A stretch of 5,831 bases of DNA, taken from assembly GCA_949739095.1 (NCBI GenBank), contig CATIYX010000229.1, positions 1 through 5,831 on the forward strand. The letters run 5' to 3'. This document shows positions 1 to 5,720 of the stretch, in pieces. The translations under genes and the position numbers were made by a program. Every line of letters begins with the position of its first letter. Position 1 is the stretch's first letter. This DNA comes from an uncultured Clostridia bacterium. GTDB taxonomy: Bacteria; Bacillota; Clostridia; RUG12999. The notes beneath the pieces were generated by a model. It did not search any database and was not told the origin of the DNA. It saw only the letters and a program-made list of their open reading frames with translations.

Positions 1-108
1 GCCTTTTTTATTCATTTTTTCCGCCATGGAAAGCAGATTCAGCGGGCAGACCGTTGTACACAAGCCACACCCTTTGCAAGCTTCCAAATTGATGGTAATT
101 TTCGCCAT
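1..108 (-). CDS. 4Fe-4S ferredoxin-like protein, N-terminal part (probable delta-type subunit of a 2-oxoacid:ferredoxin oxidoreductase)
   Basis: Only the first 36 codons are present; the gene runs off the left edge. The translation begins MAKITINLEACKGCGLCTTV and continues with CPLNLL. It therefore contains a full C-x2-C-x2-C-x3-C-P cluster motif (Cys 11, 14, 17 and 21), which in ferredoxins ligates a 4Fe-4S cluster. The very early position of the motif and the short beta-strand before it fit the small ferredoxin subunits (KorD/VorD/PorD type) that pass electrons from 2-oxoacid oxidation to ferredoxin. The start is well fixed: GGAGGTG (positions 116-122) lies 7 bases before the ATG. It follows the ATPase gene on the same strand after 79 bases. 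The oxidoreductase assignment is inferred from motif and context; a stand-alone ferredoxin or another iron-sulfur protein cannot be excluded because the catalytic subunits lie outside the window. Confidence 0.8.
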   Translation of the reverse strand, partial: MAKITINLEACKGCGLCTTVCPLNLLSMAEKMNKKG

Positions 109-115
109 CTCTTTT

Positions 116-122
116 CACCTCC
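116..122 (-). promoter_or_regulatory. Ribosome binding site of the ferredoxin-like gene
   Basis: On the minus strand GGAGGTG stands 7 bases before the ATG at 108. It is a near-perfect match to the anti-Shine-Dalgarno sequence. It decides the start codon of a gene that is otherwise mostly outside the window. Confidence 0.8.
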
Positions 123-152
123 ACCATGAAATATCCCTTTTTCTTTTATTTG

Positions 153-188
153 AGCATAGAACAAACGCCCCATGCGATTACCTATGCT
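153..188 (-). repeat. 7-bp inverted repeat between ATPase stop and ferredoxin gene
   Basis: AGCATAG and CTATGCT are perfect complements separated by 22 bases, directly after the ATPase stop codon. No T-run follows, so it is not a typical rho-independent terminator. It could be a weak intercistronic hairpin or chance; a 7-bp stem with a long loop is not strong evidence. Confidence 0.3.
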
Positions 189-910
189 TATCCTCTTCCG
201 CCCGGCAGTTCTAATTGTAAATCCAATGCAAACATATCCTCCCGCCGGACTGGCTGCACCAAGTCCCGCCGAACTGCCGCGCACTTCACAGGAATGCCCA
301 ACATCCCTGCCGCCCGTTGTACTTCATCGACACTTTCCAGCACGTCCTCCAGCTGCGTTGCATAGGATAAATTTGTGTTGTTAACAAGCGCGCTCACCTT
401 AAGCCGCGATGTCTGCTCTATCAACCGCACACTTTCCACCATTTCCTCTGCCGTCCTTGTCAGCGGACGCTTTTCGTTGACAACCGCCAGCATTTCATAG
501 GGCGCTTCGTCAAATCTCGATTTATATTGTCCCAGTGCCGTTGCACCTTCATCATCACCGCCCACGTCAAAAATCACATACTCCTCTTTCTTTTCAAACG
601 CGGCATATATCTCCGGCGGCAGCGCCGGCAAATCCAGATTGGTATTTGCATAAATCGGTGCAATCACACCAATTCCCAACACCTCCAGCTTTTTTCTAAT
701 GTCATTTGTCCTGAAATAAGGATTCACAGTATCTAAATCGACAATGGTCACAGGCTTACCCTCTTCCCGTAAGCGTAACGCCAAGTTCAAGGCAAACTCC
801 GTTTTTCCGCTGCCGTAATGACCAACCACAATGGTTCGGTTTGTAAATTCCACACGGGTTCCCCCCATAAACATCAAAATACATAGATGCCTGACACGCA
901 CATCAAACAT
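188..910 (-). CDS. P-loop ATPase of the MinD/ParA/CobQ-like fold, function unknown
   Basis: A cytoplasmic nucleotide-binding protein of 240 residues as called (221 if it starts at the GTG at 853). Visible motifs, numbered from the upstream ATG: Walker A GHYGSGKT at 30-37; VDLDTVNPYFR at 57-67, the acidic strand and switch region typical of MinD/ParA/CobQ-like NTPases; DVGGDDEG at 115-122 as the Walker B/switch II region; and VNNTNL at 176-181 where related NTPases hold the base-recognition loop. No membrane segment or signal peptide is seen. The start is uncertain. AGGAG (919-923) is 8 bases before the ATG at 910, but the first 19 residues look unlike a folded N-terminus, and GTG at 853 also has a G-run 7 bases upstream and begins VEFTNRTIVVGHYG, where the conserved domain starts. 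The following ferredoxin-like gene suggests a role linked to an iron-sulfur oxidoreductase, perhaps in assembly or activation. That is inference; the substrate is unknown. Confidence 0.8.
   Translation of the reverse strand: MFDVRVRHLCILMFMGGTRVEFTNRTIVVGHYGSGKTEFALNLALRLREEGKPVTIVDLDTVNPYFRTNDIRKKLEVLGIGVIAPIYANTNLDLPALPPEIYAAFEKKEEYVIFDVGGDDEGATALGQYKSRFDEAPYEMLAVVNEKRPLTRTAEEMVESVRLIEQTSRLKVSALVNNTNLSYATQLEDVLESVDEVQRAAGMLGIPVKCAAVRRDLVQPVRREDMFALDLQLELPGGRG
861..866 (-). promoter_or_regulatory. G-run that could serve as ribosome binding site for the alternative GTG start of the ATPase
   Basis: Six G residues on the minus strand stand 7 bases before GTG at 853. They could pair with the anti-Shine-Dalgarno region, though less well than AGGAG. 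If used, the protein would start at VEFTNRTIV and the 11-bp inverted repeat upstream would be wholly 5' untranslated. Confidence 0.35.
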
Positions 911-918
911 CTATGTAT
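879..918 (-). repeat. Perfect 11-bp inverted repeat spanning the upstream start codon of the ATPase gene
   Basis: On the minus strand ATACATAGATG (918-908) is matched exactly by CATCTATGTAT (889-879), with an 18-base spacer. The first arm contains the candidate ATG at 910, and the AGGAG ribosome binding site abuts its 5' side. The predicted transcription start from the TATAAT box at 924-929 falls at about the first arm. As RNA it could form a hairpin hiding the start codon; as DNA it could be a two-half-site operator over the transcription start. No T-run follows, so it is not a terminator. Confidence 0.65.
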
Positions 919-923
919 CTCCT
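919..923 (-). promoter_or_regulatory. Ribosome binding site for the upstream ATG of the ATPase
   Basis: AGGAG on the minus strand, 8 bases before the ATG at 910. This is the best-placed ribosome binding site near the gene and is why the longer reading is used. It lies between the TATAAT box and the inverted repeat, so a transcript from that box might start at or inside it. Confidence 0.5.
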
Positions 924-954
924 ATTATACTACAACGCACCACATAAAAAAAGA
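924..954 (-). promoter_or_regulatory. Candidate sigma-A promoter for the ATPase/ferredoxin genes
   Basis: A perfect -10 box TATAAT lies at 924-929 on the minus strand. The -35 is weak: TTCTTT at 949-954 with a 19-bp spacer, or a T-run at the ideal 17 bp. The position between recN and the ATPase fits a separate transcription unit. The predicted transcription start near 917 would leave almost no leader before the ATG at 910, which favours either the GTG start at 853 or a start further upstream. Confidence 0.4.
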
Positions 955-963
955 ACGTTTCTT
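946..963 (-). terminator. Weak rho-independent terminator candidate after recN
   Basis: About 40 bases after the recN stop, AAGAA and TTCTT can pair around a 3-base loop and run into a tract of seven T residues. The stem is short and almost all A-T, so it would be a poor terminator. It is listed because it is the only T-run hairpin between recN and the next gene. Confidence 0.25.
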
Positions 964-1002
964 GCTTTACCTTGCACTGTTTTTTGCTTTTTTTCGTGTT
1001 TT

Positions 1003-2706
1003 TCATGCTTTTTCCGCGCACACAAGTCCAGCTTTTGTCTCCGCTGCCAAAGAAAGCAATTCTTCCGCGTGGCGGCAGGCTGTTTCTGTAATTTGGTCGC
1101 CGGAGCCAAGGCGTGCAATCTCACGGATACGTCCCTCTTTGTTCAACTGCTGCAATCCTGTCATGGTTCTACCACCTTTGACTGTTTTTTCAATTAAATA
1201 GTGGTAATCCGCCATTGCTGCAATTGTTCCGCTATGCGTAATGATAATGGTCTGTTTTTGCAAGGACACCTTTTCCAGTTTCTGTGCCACTTTTTCTGCC
1301 GCCCGTCCGCTGATTCCGGTATCAATTTCATCAAACACATAGGTTTCATTGCTGTCCGCTTTTGCCATAATACATTTAATTGCCAGCATGATACGTGAGA
1401 GTTCTCCACCCGAAGCAATTTTAGACAGCGCCCGCAGTTCTTCTCCAACATTAGGCGCAATTAAAAATTCAATTTTGTCGCTTCCTTTCGCCGTAAATCC
1501 ATCCGTCTCCTGCATAGCTACTTTAAATTTACAGCCTTTCATTTGCAGTTCTGTGAGCTGTGCTTCAATTTCTTTTTCCAGTTTTTCTGCCGCTTTTTTA
1601 CGCCGCCCGGATAATTCTGCGGCGTTTTTCTTCAGCTTTTGCCGCACCTGTGCAAGCTGCTGTTCTAACTGTCCGCACTGCTGTTCGCTGCCGCGCAGCA
1701 CTTCCAGTCGCTGTGCCGCTTCATCTCGAAACTGCAATATTTCTTCTATGCTCTGTCCATATTTCCGTTTTAACGTGCGAATGGCGTCCAGTCGGTCATG
1801 AATCCGATCCAACTCTTGCCCGCTATAATCCACATCCTCCAAACAAGCAGCAATACTGCCTGTGACATCCTCCAACCTATATTTCACATCCTCTAAACGG
1901 TTGGATATCTCTGCAAAATCTTCTCCGATTCCAGCAATCGTCTGCAATTGTGCACTTCCGGTGCCAATCAACTCCGCGGCGCTGGATTCCTGTTCATATA
2001 ATATCTGATAGATTAACGCCAGCGTCTCATTGACTTTTTCCGCATTTTCCAGAATATTTCTGCGTTCTTCCAGCTCTTTTTCTTCCTCCGGCAACAGGTT
2101 AGCCGCCTCAATCTCCTGTACCTGAAACTCCAACACATCTATTTCCCGCGCCCGTTTGCTTTCATCCATTTGCAGACTTTCCAGTTGCTGCCGTAATATT
2201 CCATATTCTATATATTGCTCATGATACGCTTCTTTACAGTTCTTCAGCACATCTCCCGCCCAACTGTCCAGTAAATCAATATGTTTTTCTGCACTATAGA
2301 GCAATGTTGTATCCTGCTGTCCATGAATATGTATTAAATGCTTTCCAATCTCTTTTAAAACGGTGACACTGGACAGAGACCCATTAATTTTGCAAGTACT
2401 GCGACCATTGTCCGCAAGCTCCCGTTCCACCAACAATGACCCGTCCTCCGTACGCTCTATGCCCTGCTCCTCCAATAGCTTCCACACATCCTCCGATACA
2501 TAGAACAACGCACTGACTTTCGCCTTCTGAGTGCCGGTACGAATCAGCTCTTTTTGTGTCCTCTGACCGAGTACCATGGCAATAGAATCAATCAAAATAG
2601 ACTTTCCAGCGCCTGTTTCTCCTGTCAGGACATTGAATCCATCATAAAACTCCACCTGAACCGATTCAATGACGGCAATGTTTTGAATACTCAAATTCGC
2701 CAGCAT
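1003..2706 (-). CDS. recN: DNA repair protein RecN
   Basis: RecN is an SMC-like ATPase that binds DNA ends and promotes recombinational repair of double-strand breaks with RecA, in the cytoplasm on the nucleoid. The 567-residue product has the family's usual length and order: N-terminal ATPase half with Walker A GETGAGKS at 29-36; a central Glu/Gln/Lys-rich coiled-coil region at about 155-390; ABC signature ASGGELSR at 431-438; Walker B YVFDEID at 456-462; and a C-terminal GRIREIARL...HAEELL segment at about 525-551. The switch histidine is in ITHSGTIAAMAD (489-500), where RecN proteins commonly read HLPQ(V/I)A; the histidine is kept. It begins at ATG 2706, 20 bases after the argR stop. The ribosome binding site is purine-rich but not textbook (GAAGGCGG directly before the ATG, GGGAAG further up), so translation may depend on coupling to argR. 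No distinct recN promoter or SOS box was found. Confidence 0.97.
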   Translation of the reverse strand: MLANLSIQNIAVIESVQVEFYDGFNVLTGETGAGKSILIDSIAMVLGQRTQKELIRTGTQKAKVSALFYVSEDVWKLLEEQGIERTEDGSLLVERELADNGRSTCKINGSLSSVTVLKEIGKHLIHIHGQQDTTLLYSAEKHIDLLDSWAGDVLKNCKEAYHEQYIEYGILRQQLESLQMDESKRAREIDVLEFQVQEIEAANLLPEEEKELEERRNILENAEKVNETLALIYQILYEQESSAAELIGTGSAQLQTIAGIGEDFAEISNRLEDVKYRLEDVTGSIAACLEDVDYSGQELDRIHDRLDAIRTLKRKYGQSIEEILQFRDEAAQRLEVLRGSEQQCGQLEQQLAQVRQKLKKNAAELSGRRKKAAEKLEKEIEAQLTELQMKGCKFKVAMQETDGFTAKGSDKIEFLIAPNVGEELRALSKIASGGELSRIMLAIKCIMAKADSNETYVFDEIDTGISGRAAEKVAQKLEKVSLQKQTIIITHSGTIAAMADYHYLIEKTVKGGRTMTGLQQLNKEGRIREIARLGSGDQITETACRHAEELLSLAAETKAGLVCAEKA

Positions 2707-2726
2707 CCGCCTTCACTTCCCTTCCC

Positions 2727-3185
2727 TTATTTGACCAGACGTTTCAGTTTCGCCGTCAATTTCTGTGCATCCTTGGTATCGCGAATGACCACCATTACCG
2801 TATCATCTCCCGCAATGCAGCCTATCACCCCATCGTGTTCCATCGCGTCCATTGCAGACGCCGCCGCCTGTGCCATCCCCGGTAAGGTTTTCACAACAAC
2901 GATATTTTGCGCATAATCAATAGTGGTGACGCTTTCCGAAAAAATGATTTGTAGTTTAGCGTCAATATCGCTCACCGAACCCGTTGTTGTTGTTGCATAT
3001 TTATACACACCATTTCCGCTCATTACTTTAATCAGCCGCAGTTCCCTGATATCTCTGGAAACGGTCGCCTGTGTTGCATCAAATTGTTCTGCCCGCAGCC
3101 GCTCCACCAATTCCTCTTGCGTTTGTATTTCATATTCACCAATGAGTTCAATAATTTTTGCATGTCTGTCATATTTGCTTGCCAT
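2727..3185 (-). CDS. argR: Arginine repressor ArgR (AhrC-type)
   Basis: A 152-residue transcription factor that, with bound L-arginine, forms hexamers and binds ARG boxes to repress arginine biosynthesis and control catabolism. The N-terminal winged helix-turn-helix (about 1-68) carries TVSRDIRELRLIK at 41-53, the recognition-helix hallmark of the family. The C-terminal oligomerisation and arginine-binding domain (about 78-150) includes LPGMAQAAASAMD at 101-113 and GCIAGDDTV at 122-130, whose paired aspartates contact arginine in characterised ArgR proteins. Length is normal. Its AGGAGG ribosome binding site overlaps the nadK stop codon and lies 10 bases before ATG 3185, so it is probably translationally coupled to nadK. 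The nadK-argR-recN order is a common Firmicute arrangement. A candidate ARG box upstream of the first gene of the operon (5658-5671) suggests autoregulation. Whether this copy acts as repressor or activator on other targets cannot be seen here. Confidence 0.96.
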   Translation of the reverse strand: MASKYDRHAKIIELIGEYEIQTQEELVERLRAEQFDATQATVSRDIRELRLIKVMSGNGVYKYATTTTGSVSDIDAKLQIIFSESVTTIDYAQNIVVVKTLPGMAQAAASAMDAMEHDGVIGCIAGDDTVMVVIRDTKDAQKLTAKLKRLVK

Positions 3186-3195
3186 TGATATCTGC

Positions 3196-3201
3196 CCTCC
3201 T
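3196..3201 (-). promoter_or_regulatory. argR ribosome binding site overlapping the nadK stop
   Basis: AGGAGG on the minus strand shares bases with the nadK TAG (3202-3200) and is 10 bases before the argR ATG. Ribosomes ending nadK would sit over this site, a layout that normally couples translation of the two genes. Confidence 0.75.
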
Positions 3202-4039
3202 ATTTACCCGCAATTTTCTCGCGGACGATATCATAAAAACTTTTTCCGTCCACTTTAATCAGTTTGCAACTGCGCGGCGCACGCGTCACAAACAGTTCGT
3301 CTCCACAGGTCATCACCCTGTCGCGCCGGCCATCCACCGTAATTTTCGCTGTATACCGATAGGTGTTTCCAATCTTAATACTAACTGTTCGGTCCGCCGG
3401 TAAAACAATGGGGCGCGCATATAAATCATGCGGGCAAATCGGCGTAATCAAAATCGTATCCATATTAGGGTGCACCACCGGTCCGCCAGCGGAAAGCGAA
3501 TATGCCGTGGAACCCGTCGGTGTGGCAATGATAATGCCATCTGCCATATAGGAGTCCACCATGATGCCGTCCACATGGATTTGCAATTCAATCATACGTG
3601 AAAAGCTTTCACGCGTAATTACCACATCATTAAGCGCTGTGCGTTTGCGTGACTGATAGTCTGTTTCCAGCATCATGCGTGATTCTATCCGATATTCTCC
3701 ACGCATAATTTGCTGCCATTTTTCTTCAAATGCATCCACTTCCACAGAGGACAAAAATCCGACTCGGCCAAGATTCACACCAAACATAGGTTTATCATAT
3801 AAGCTGGCTTTAGGCGCAATAGAAAGCAGCGTACCGTCCCCGCCCAGCCCAATAATACAATCCGCTCGTTTATATATCTCCGCGCCGCGCCGCTGCGCTG
3901 CACGGAGTCCGTCAATTCTTCCGCAGCTGCCAATGTCCACAATGACTTTCACTTGTTTTTCCAAAATGCGTACTACGTTGCGCAGGACACGGAACTCTTT
4001 ATCTTTAATTTTATTGGGTATTACTGATACTGTTTTCAT
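3200..4039 (-). CDS. nadK: NAD kinase
   Basis: Phosphorylates NAD+ at the 2'-hydroxyl of its adenosine ribose to give NADP+, using ATP or polyphosphate, in the cytoplasm; it is the source of the cell's NADP pool. The 279-residue product has the family signature GGDGT at 66-70 (within IIGLGGDGTLLS), GFLSSVEV at 94-101, ALNDVVI at 135-141 and the long conserved TPTGSTAYSLSAGGPVVHPN at 173-192, with a C-terminal VDGRRD strand near 235-240. The start at 4039 is chosen because AAGGAG lies 9 bases upstream and MKTVSVIPN is a typical first beta strand. An in-frame ATG at 4075 would overlap the preceding gene by 23 bases and add 12 residues with no matching ribosome binding site. It lies 13 bases after the lipoprotein stop and 14 bases before argR, so it is read as the second gene of a four-gene operon. 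Confidence 0.96.
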   Translation of the reverse strand: MKTVSVIPNKIKDKEFRVLRNVVRILEKQVKVIVDIGSCGRIDGLRAAQRRGAEIYKRADCIIGLGGDGTLLSIAPKASLYDKPMFGVNLGRVGFLSSVEVDAFEEKWQQIMRGEYRIESRMMLETDYQSRKRTALNDVVITRESFSRMIELQIHVDGIMVDSYMADGIIIATPTGSTAYSLSAGGPVVHPNMDTILITPICPHDLYARPIVLPADRTVSIKIGNTYRYTAKITVDGRRDRVMTCGDELFVTRAPRSCKLIKVDGKSFYDIVREKIAGK

Positions 4040-4048
4040 ATGATAGTA

Positions 4049-4054
4049 CTCCTT
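4049..4054 (-). promoter_or_regulatory. nadK ribosome binding site overlapping the lipoprotein stop
   Basis: TAAGGAG on the minus strand merges the lipoprotein TAA (4055-4053) with AAGGAG, 9 bases before ATG 4039. It fixes the nadK start and shows that the lipoprotein gene and nadK are packed as cotranscribed genes. Confidence 0.75.
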
Positions 4055-5606
4055 AATTCTTTTGCGTGGCGTCATAGAACTGCTGCAAGACCTCTATCAT
4101 TTCTTCTATACCATAGGTGTTTTTCAGCGTCTGTATAAACTGGTCATATTGATTCATATCTATTTCCCCAATCATCAATTGCGTTACCATTTCCCGCTGA
4201 TATTTTTTGATTTCCTCCAGTCTTGCAGAGAACCATTGCGTATCTTCAGATACTGTCATAGTAGGTAAAATATACCGTGCCGCTTCATTGTCTGCCCATT
4301 TGTGCAATGCTTCTTTTTGCATTTCATCCTGATAATATTGGGCTGTATACTGTGCATCTTTCACAAACGGACCTCCGTAACTGGCCCTGGTATACATGGC
4401 AAGTGCATTTACCATCGGCATATCCGGATTTTTTGTAATCAGCGGCGTGTAGGTCGGCACACCATCCTTCATGGTATAACTCACATTTTCTATTCCAAAA
4501 TTAAAATACCGTTTTCCTTCTTCTGTATAGGCATAGTTCAAAAACCGAACCGCTATACCCGGCACTTTACATTGTGCGCTGACAGCAGTAGCATAGGTGC
4601 TAATCACTCTGGTGTTCCGTGGCGCAATTTTCGCTGTTTCCCCTTTTTGCAAAGACGGATTTTTTATACCTACCAACTCAACTGCCAATTGTTGTTCTTT
4701 TATTTTTCTTTGCCAAGTACCAATATCTGCACCAAGATAGGCAAAACCCGCTCCCGTTTTCCCTGAGAACAAATTCATCTCAATTCTTGCCTGGTCCACC
4801 AGGGGATACATAGGATCCAAAAGTCCCTCCTGATACCATTTTGCCATCCGCTGCATATAATCACGAAAGCCAGTCTCCAAAGGTCCATATTTCACCTTGC
4901 CGTCTTCCTGATAAAATAGATATCCTACACCATATGCTCCTATAATAGCATTATCTTCTACCATTTCCTGTGTTAGAGATAGCGGCGCTTGCGCCCCTTT
5001 CTTCTCTTTGAATATCCGTAAAACACTCTCCCATTCATCAATTGTTTCCGGTTCTTGTAATCCAAATTCCTCCAGCCAATCCTTCCGAAAGAATGGTCCC
5101 AGATATACCGTTTGATAGTCATCTGCATATGCTCCTACAAAATATGGACATTCTCCATTTTCTGTTGTTGCCAGTCTACGGGCTTCATCATCCTGTTCCA
5201 ACCATGTTTTATAATCTGGTGCATATTCTGGCAGCAATGGTGCAAGGTCTATAATTTTTCCGGCAGATAATTGTCTGGAAACGCCGCTGATGACGCCATT
5301 CCATTCATATTCTATAATATCAGGCAAACTATTGGAAGAAATCATTAAATCAAAATATTCTTTTTCGTTGCCTCCTGTCGGATGAATATATTCAATTTTA
5401 ACGCCTGTGCGTTCCTCCAAACCTTTGCTAAACTCCGTTGCCTGCATAGATGGCGCAATTGCCTTTCCCACACGATGCCAGTTCATCCAATAAGTTAAGG
5501 TTTCTCCTGTTTTTATTGGATAGGTCTTTGCATTTCCACATCCCGTCACCCCTGCGATACTGGCACATATCAATATCGCTGCAATTAGCCGTTTTATTTG
5601 ATTCAT
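4053..5606 (-). CDS. Extracellular solute-binding lipoprotein of an ABC transporter (LplA-like, family 1 type)
   Basis: A 517-residue lipoprotein, expected to be anchored on the outer face of the membrane and to deliver a ligand to an ABC permease. The N-terminus MNQIKRLIAAILICASIAG has a basic n-region and a hydrophobic core, then the lipobox VTGC with the modified Cys at residue 23. Family features include TYWMNWHR soon after the Cys, a Pro-Asp-Ile-Ile-Glu strand (LPDIIEYEW, about 95-103), FFRKDWLEEFGLQEPETIDEWESVL at about 172-196, and FGIENVSYTMKDGVPTY at about 370-386. These resemble the large LplA-like sugar-binding lipoproteins of Firmicutes. The ATG at 5606 is preferred over the one at 5612: AGAGG is 7 bases before 5606 but only 1 base before 5612. 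No permease or ATPase gene adjoins it; instead it is 13 bases ahead of nadK. A few counted 60-base lines look more AT-rich (35-45% GC) than in nadK (47-57%), which may hint at a separate origin. The ligand is unknown. Confidence 0.9.
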   Translation of the reverse strand: MNQIKRLIAAILICASIAGVTGCGNAKTYPIKTGETLTYWMNWHRVGKAIAPSMQATEFSKGLEERTGVKIEYIHPTGGNEKEYFDLMISSNSLPDIIEYEWNGVISGVSRQLSAGKIIDLAPLLPEYAPDYKTWLEQDDEARRLATTENGECPYFVGAYADDYQTVYLGPFFRKDWLEEFGLQEPETIDEWESVLRIFKEKKGAQAPLSLTQEMVEDNAIIGAYGVGYLFYQEDGKVKYGPLETGFRDYMQRMAKWYQEGLLDPMYPLVDQARIEMNLFSGKTGAGFAYLGADIGTWQRKIKEQQLAVELVGIKNPSLQKGETAKIAPRNTRVISTYATAVSAQCKVPGIAVRFLNYAYTEEGKRYFNFGIENVSYTMKDGVPTYTPLITKNPDMPMVNALAMYTRASYGGPFVKDAQYTAQYYQDEMQKEALHKWADNEAARYILPTMTVSEDTQWFSARLEEIKKYQREMVTQLMIGEIDMNQYDQFIQTLKNTYGIEEMIEVLQQFYDATQKN

Positions 5607-5613
5607 CTCCATA

Positions 5614-5618
5614 CCTCT
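5614..5618 (-). promoter_or_regulatory. Ribosome binding site deciding the lipoprotein start
   Basis: AGAGG on the minus strand is 7 bases before ATG 5606 and 1 base before ATG 5612. The spacing makes the second ATG the likely start and removes two residues (Met-Glu) from the longer reading. Confidence 0.65.
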
Positions 5619-5657
5619 TCTTCTGCATTCCTTTATTCAAACGCATTCCACCAAAAA

Positions 5658-5671
5658 CGTATAAATATTCA
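5658..5671 (-). promoter_or_regulatory. Candidate ArgR operator (ARG box)
   Basis: Minus strand TTATGAATATTTATACGT holds the core TGAAT-ATTT-ATACG. The general ARG box is TGAAT, four A/T, ATTCA: the left half is perfect, the centre is all A/T and the right half matches 3 of 5. It lies just downstream of the -10 box of the operon that contains argR, over the predicted transcription start, where a repressor would block initiation. The match is by eye in an AT-rich stretch, so chance similarity remains possible. Confidence 0.45.
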
Positions 5672-5678
5672 TAATATA

Positions 5679-5707
5679 ATCATACACCAAATTTCCAAAA
5701 AAGTAAA
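5679..5707 (-). promoter_or_regulatory. Sigma-A promoter of the lipoprotein-nadK-argR-recN operon
   Basis: Minus strand -35 TTTACT (5707-5702), an exact 17-bp spacer and -10 TATGAT (5684-5679). Each hexamer matches 4 or 5 of 6 consensus bases and the spacing is optimal. The predicted start near 5672 gives a leader of about 65 bases. No other convincing promoter was seen before nadK, argR or recN. Confidence 0.65.
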
Positions 5708-5717
5708 GACTTTTTAC
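5703..5717. repeat. Short dyad GTAAA-N5-TTTAC over the -35 box
   Basis: GTAAAGACTTTTTAC is a 5-bp perfect inverted repeat around a 5-base centre, and it covers the -35 hexamer of the lipoprotein promoter. The placement suits a repressor or activator site, but five base pairs in AT-rich DNA can arise by chance. Confidence 0.3.
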
Positions 5718-5720
5718 AGC

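Noticed and set aside
39..284. An 81-codon minus-strand frame overlapping the ATPase end and the ferredoxin start
   Set aside because: It overlaps two better-supported genes in other frames; its N-terminus is only the out-of-frame ATPase tail.
1349..1801. A 150-codon plus-strand open frame
   Set aside because: It is fully antisense to recN, is rich in Ser, Cys and Arg as expected from a reversed coiled-coil gene, and has no recognisable motif.
4040..4075. Longer nadK reading from ATG 4075
   Set aside because: It would overlap the preceding coding region and lacks the well-placed AAGGAG that serves ATG 4039.
4302..4766. A 154-codon plus-strand open frame
   Set aside because: It is antisense to the lipoprotein gene, rich in Phe, Cys and His, and shows no conserved motif or ribosome binding site.
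5624..5639. Second ARG-like site with TGAAT and ATGCA halves upstream of the lipoprotein ATG
   Set aside because: The halves are 6 bases apart instead of 4 and the spacer contains G residues, so it does not fit the ARG box geometry.
5670..5683. Another ARG-like stretch overlapping the -10 box (TGATTATATTATGA)
   Set aside because: Both half-sites have mismatches and it overlaps the better site; the match is explained by AT-rich promoter sequence.
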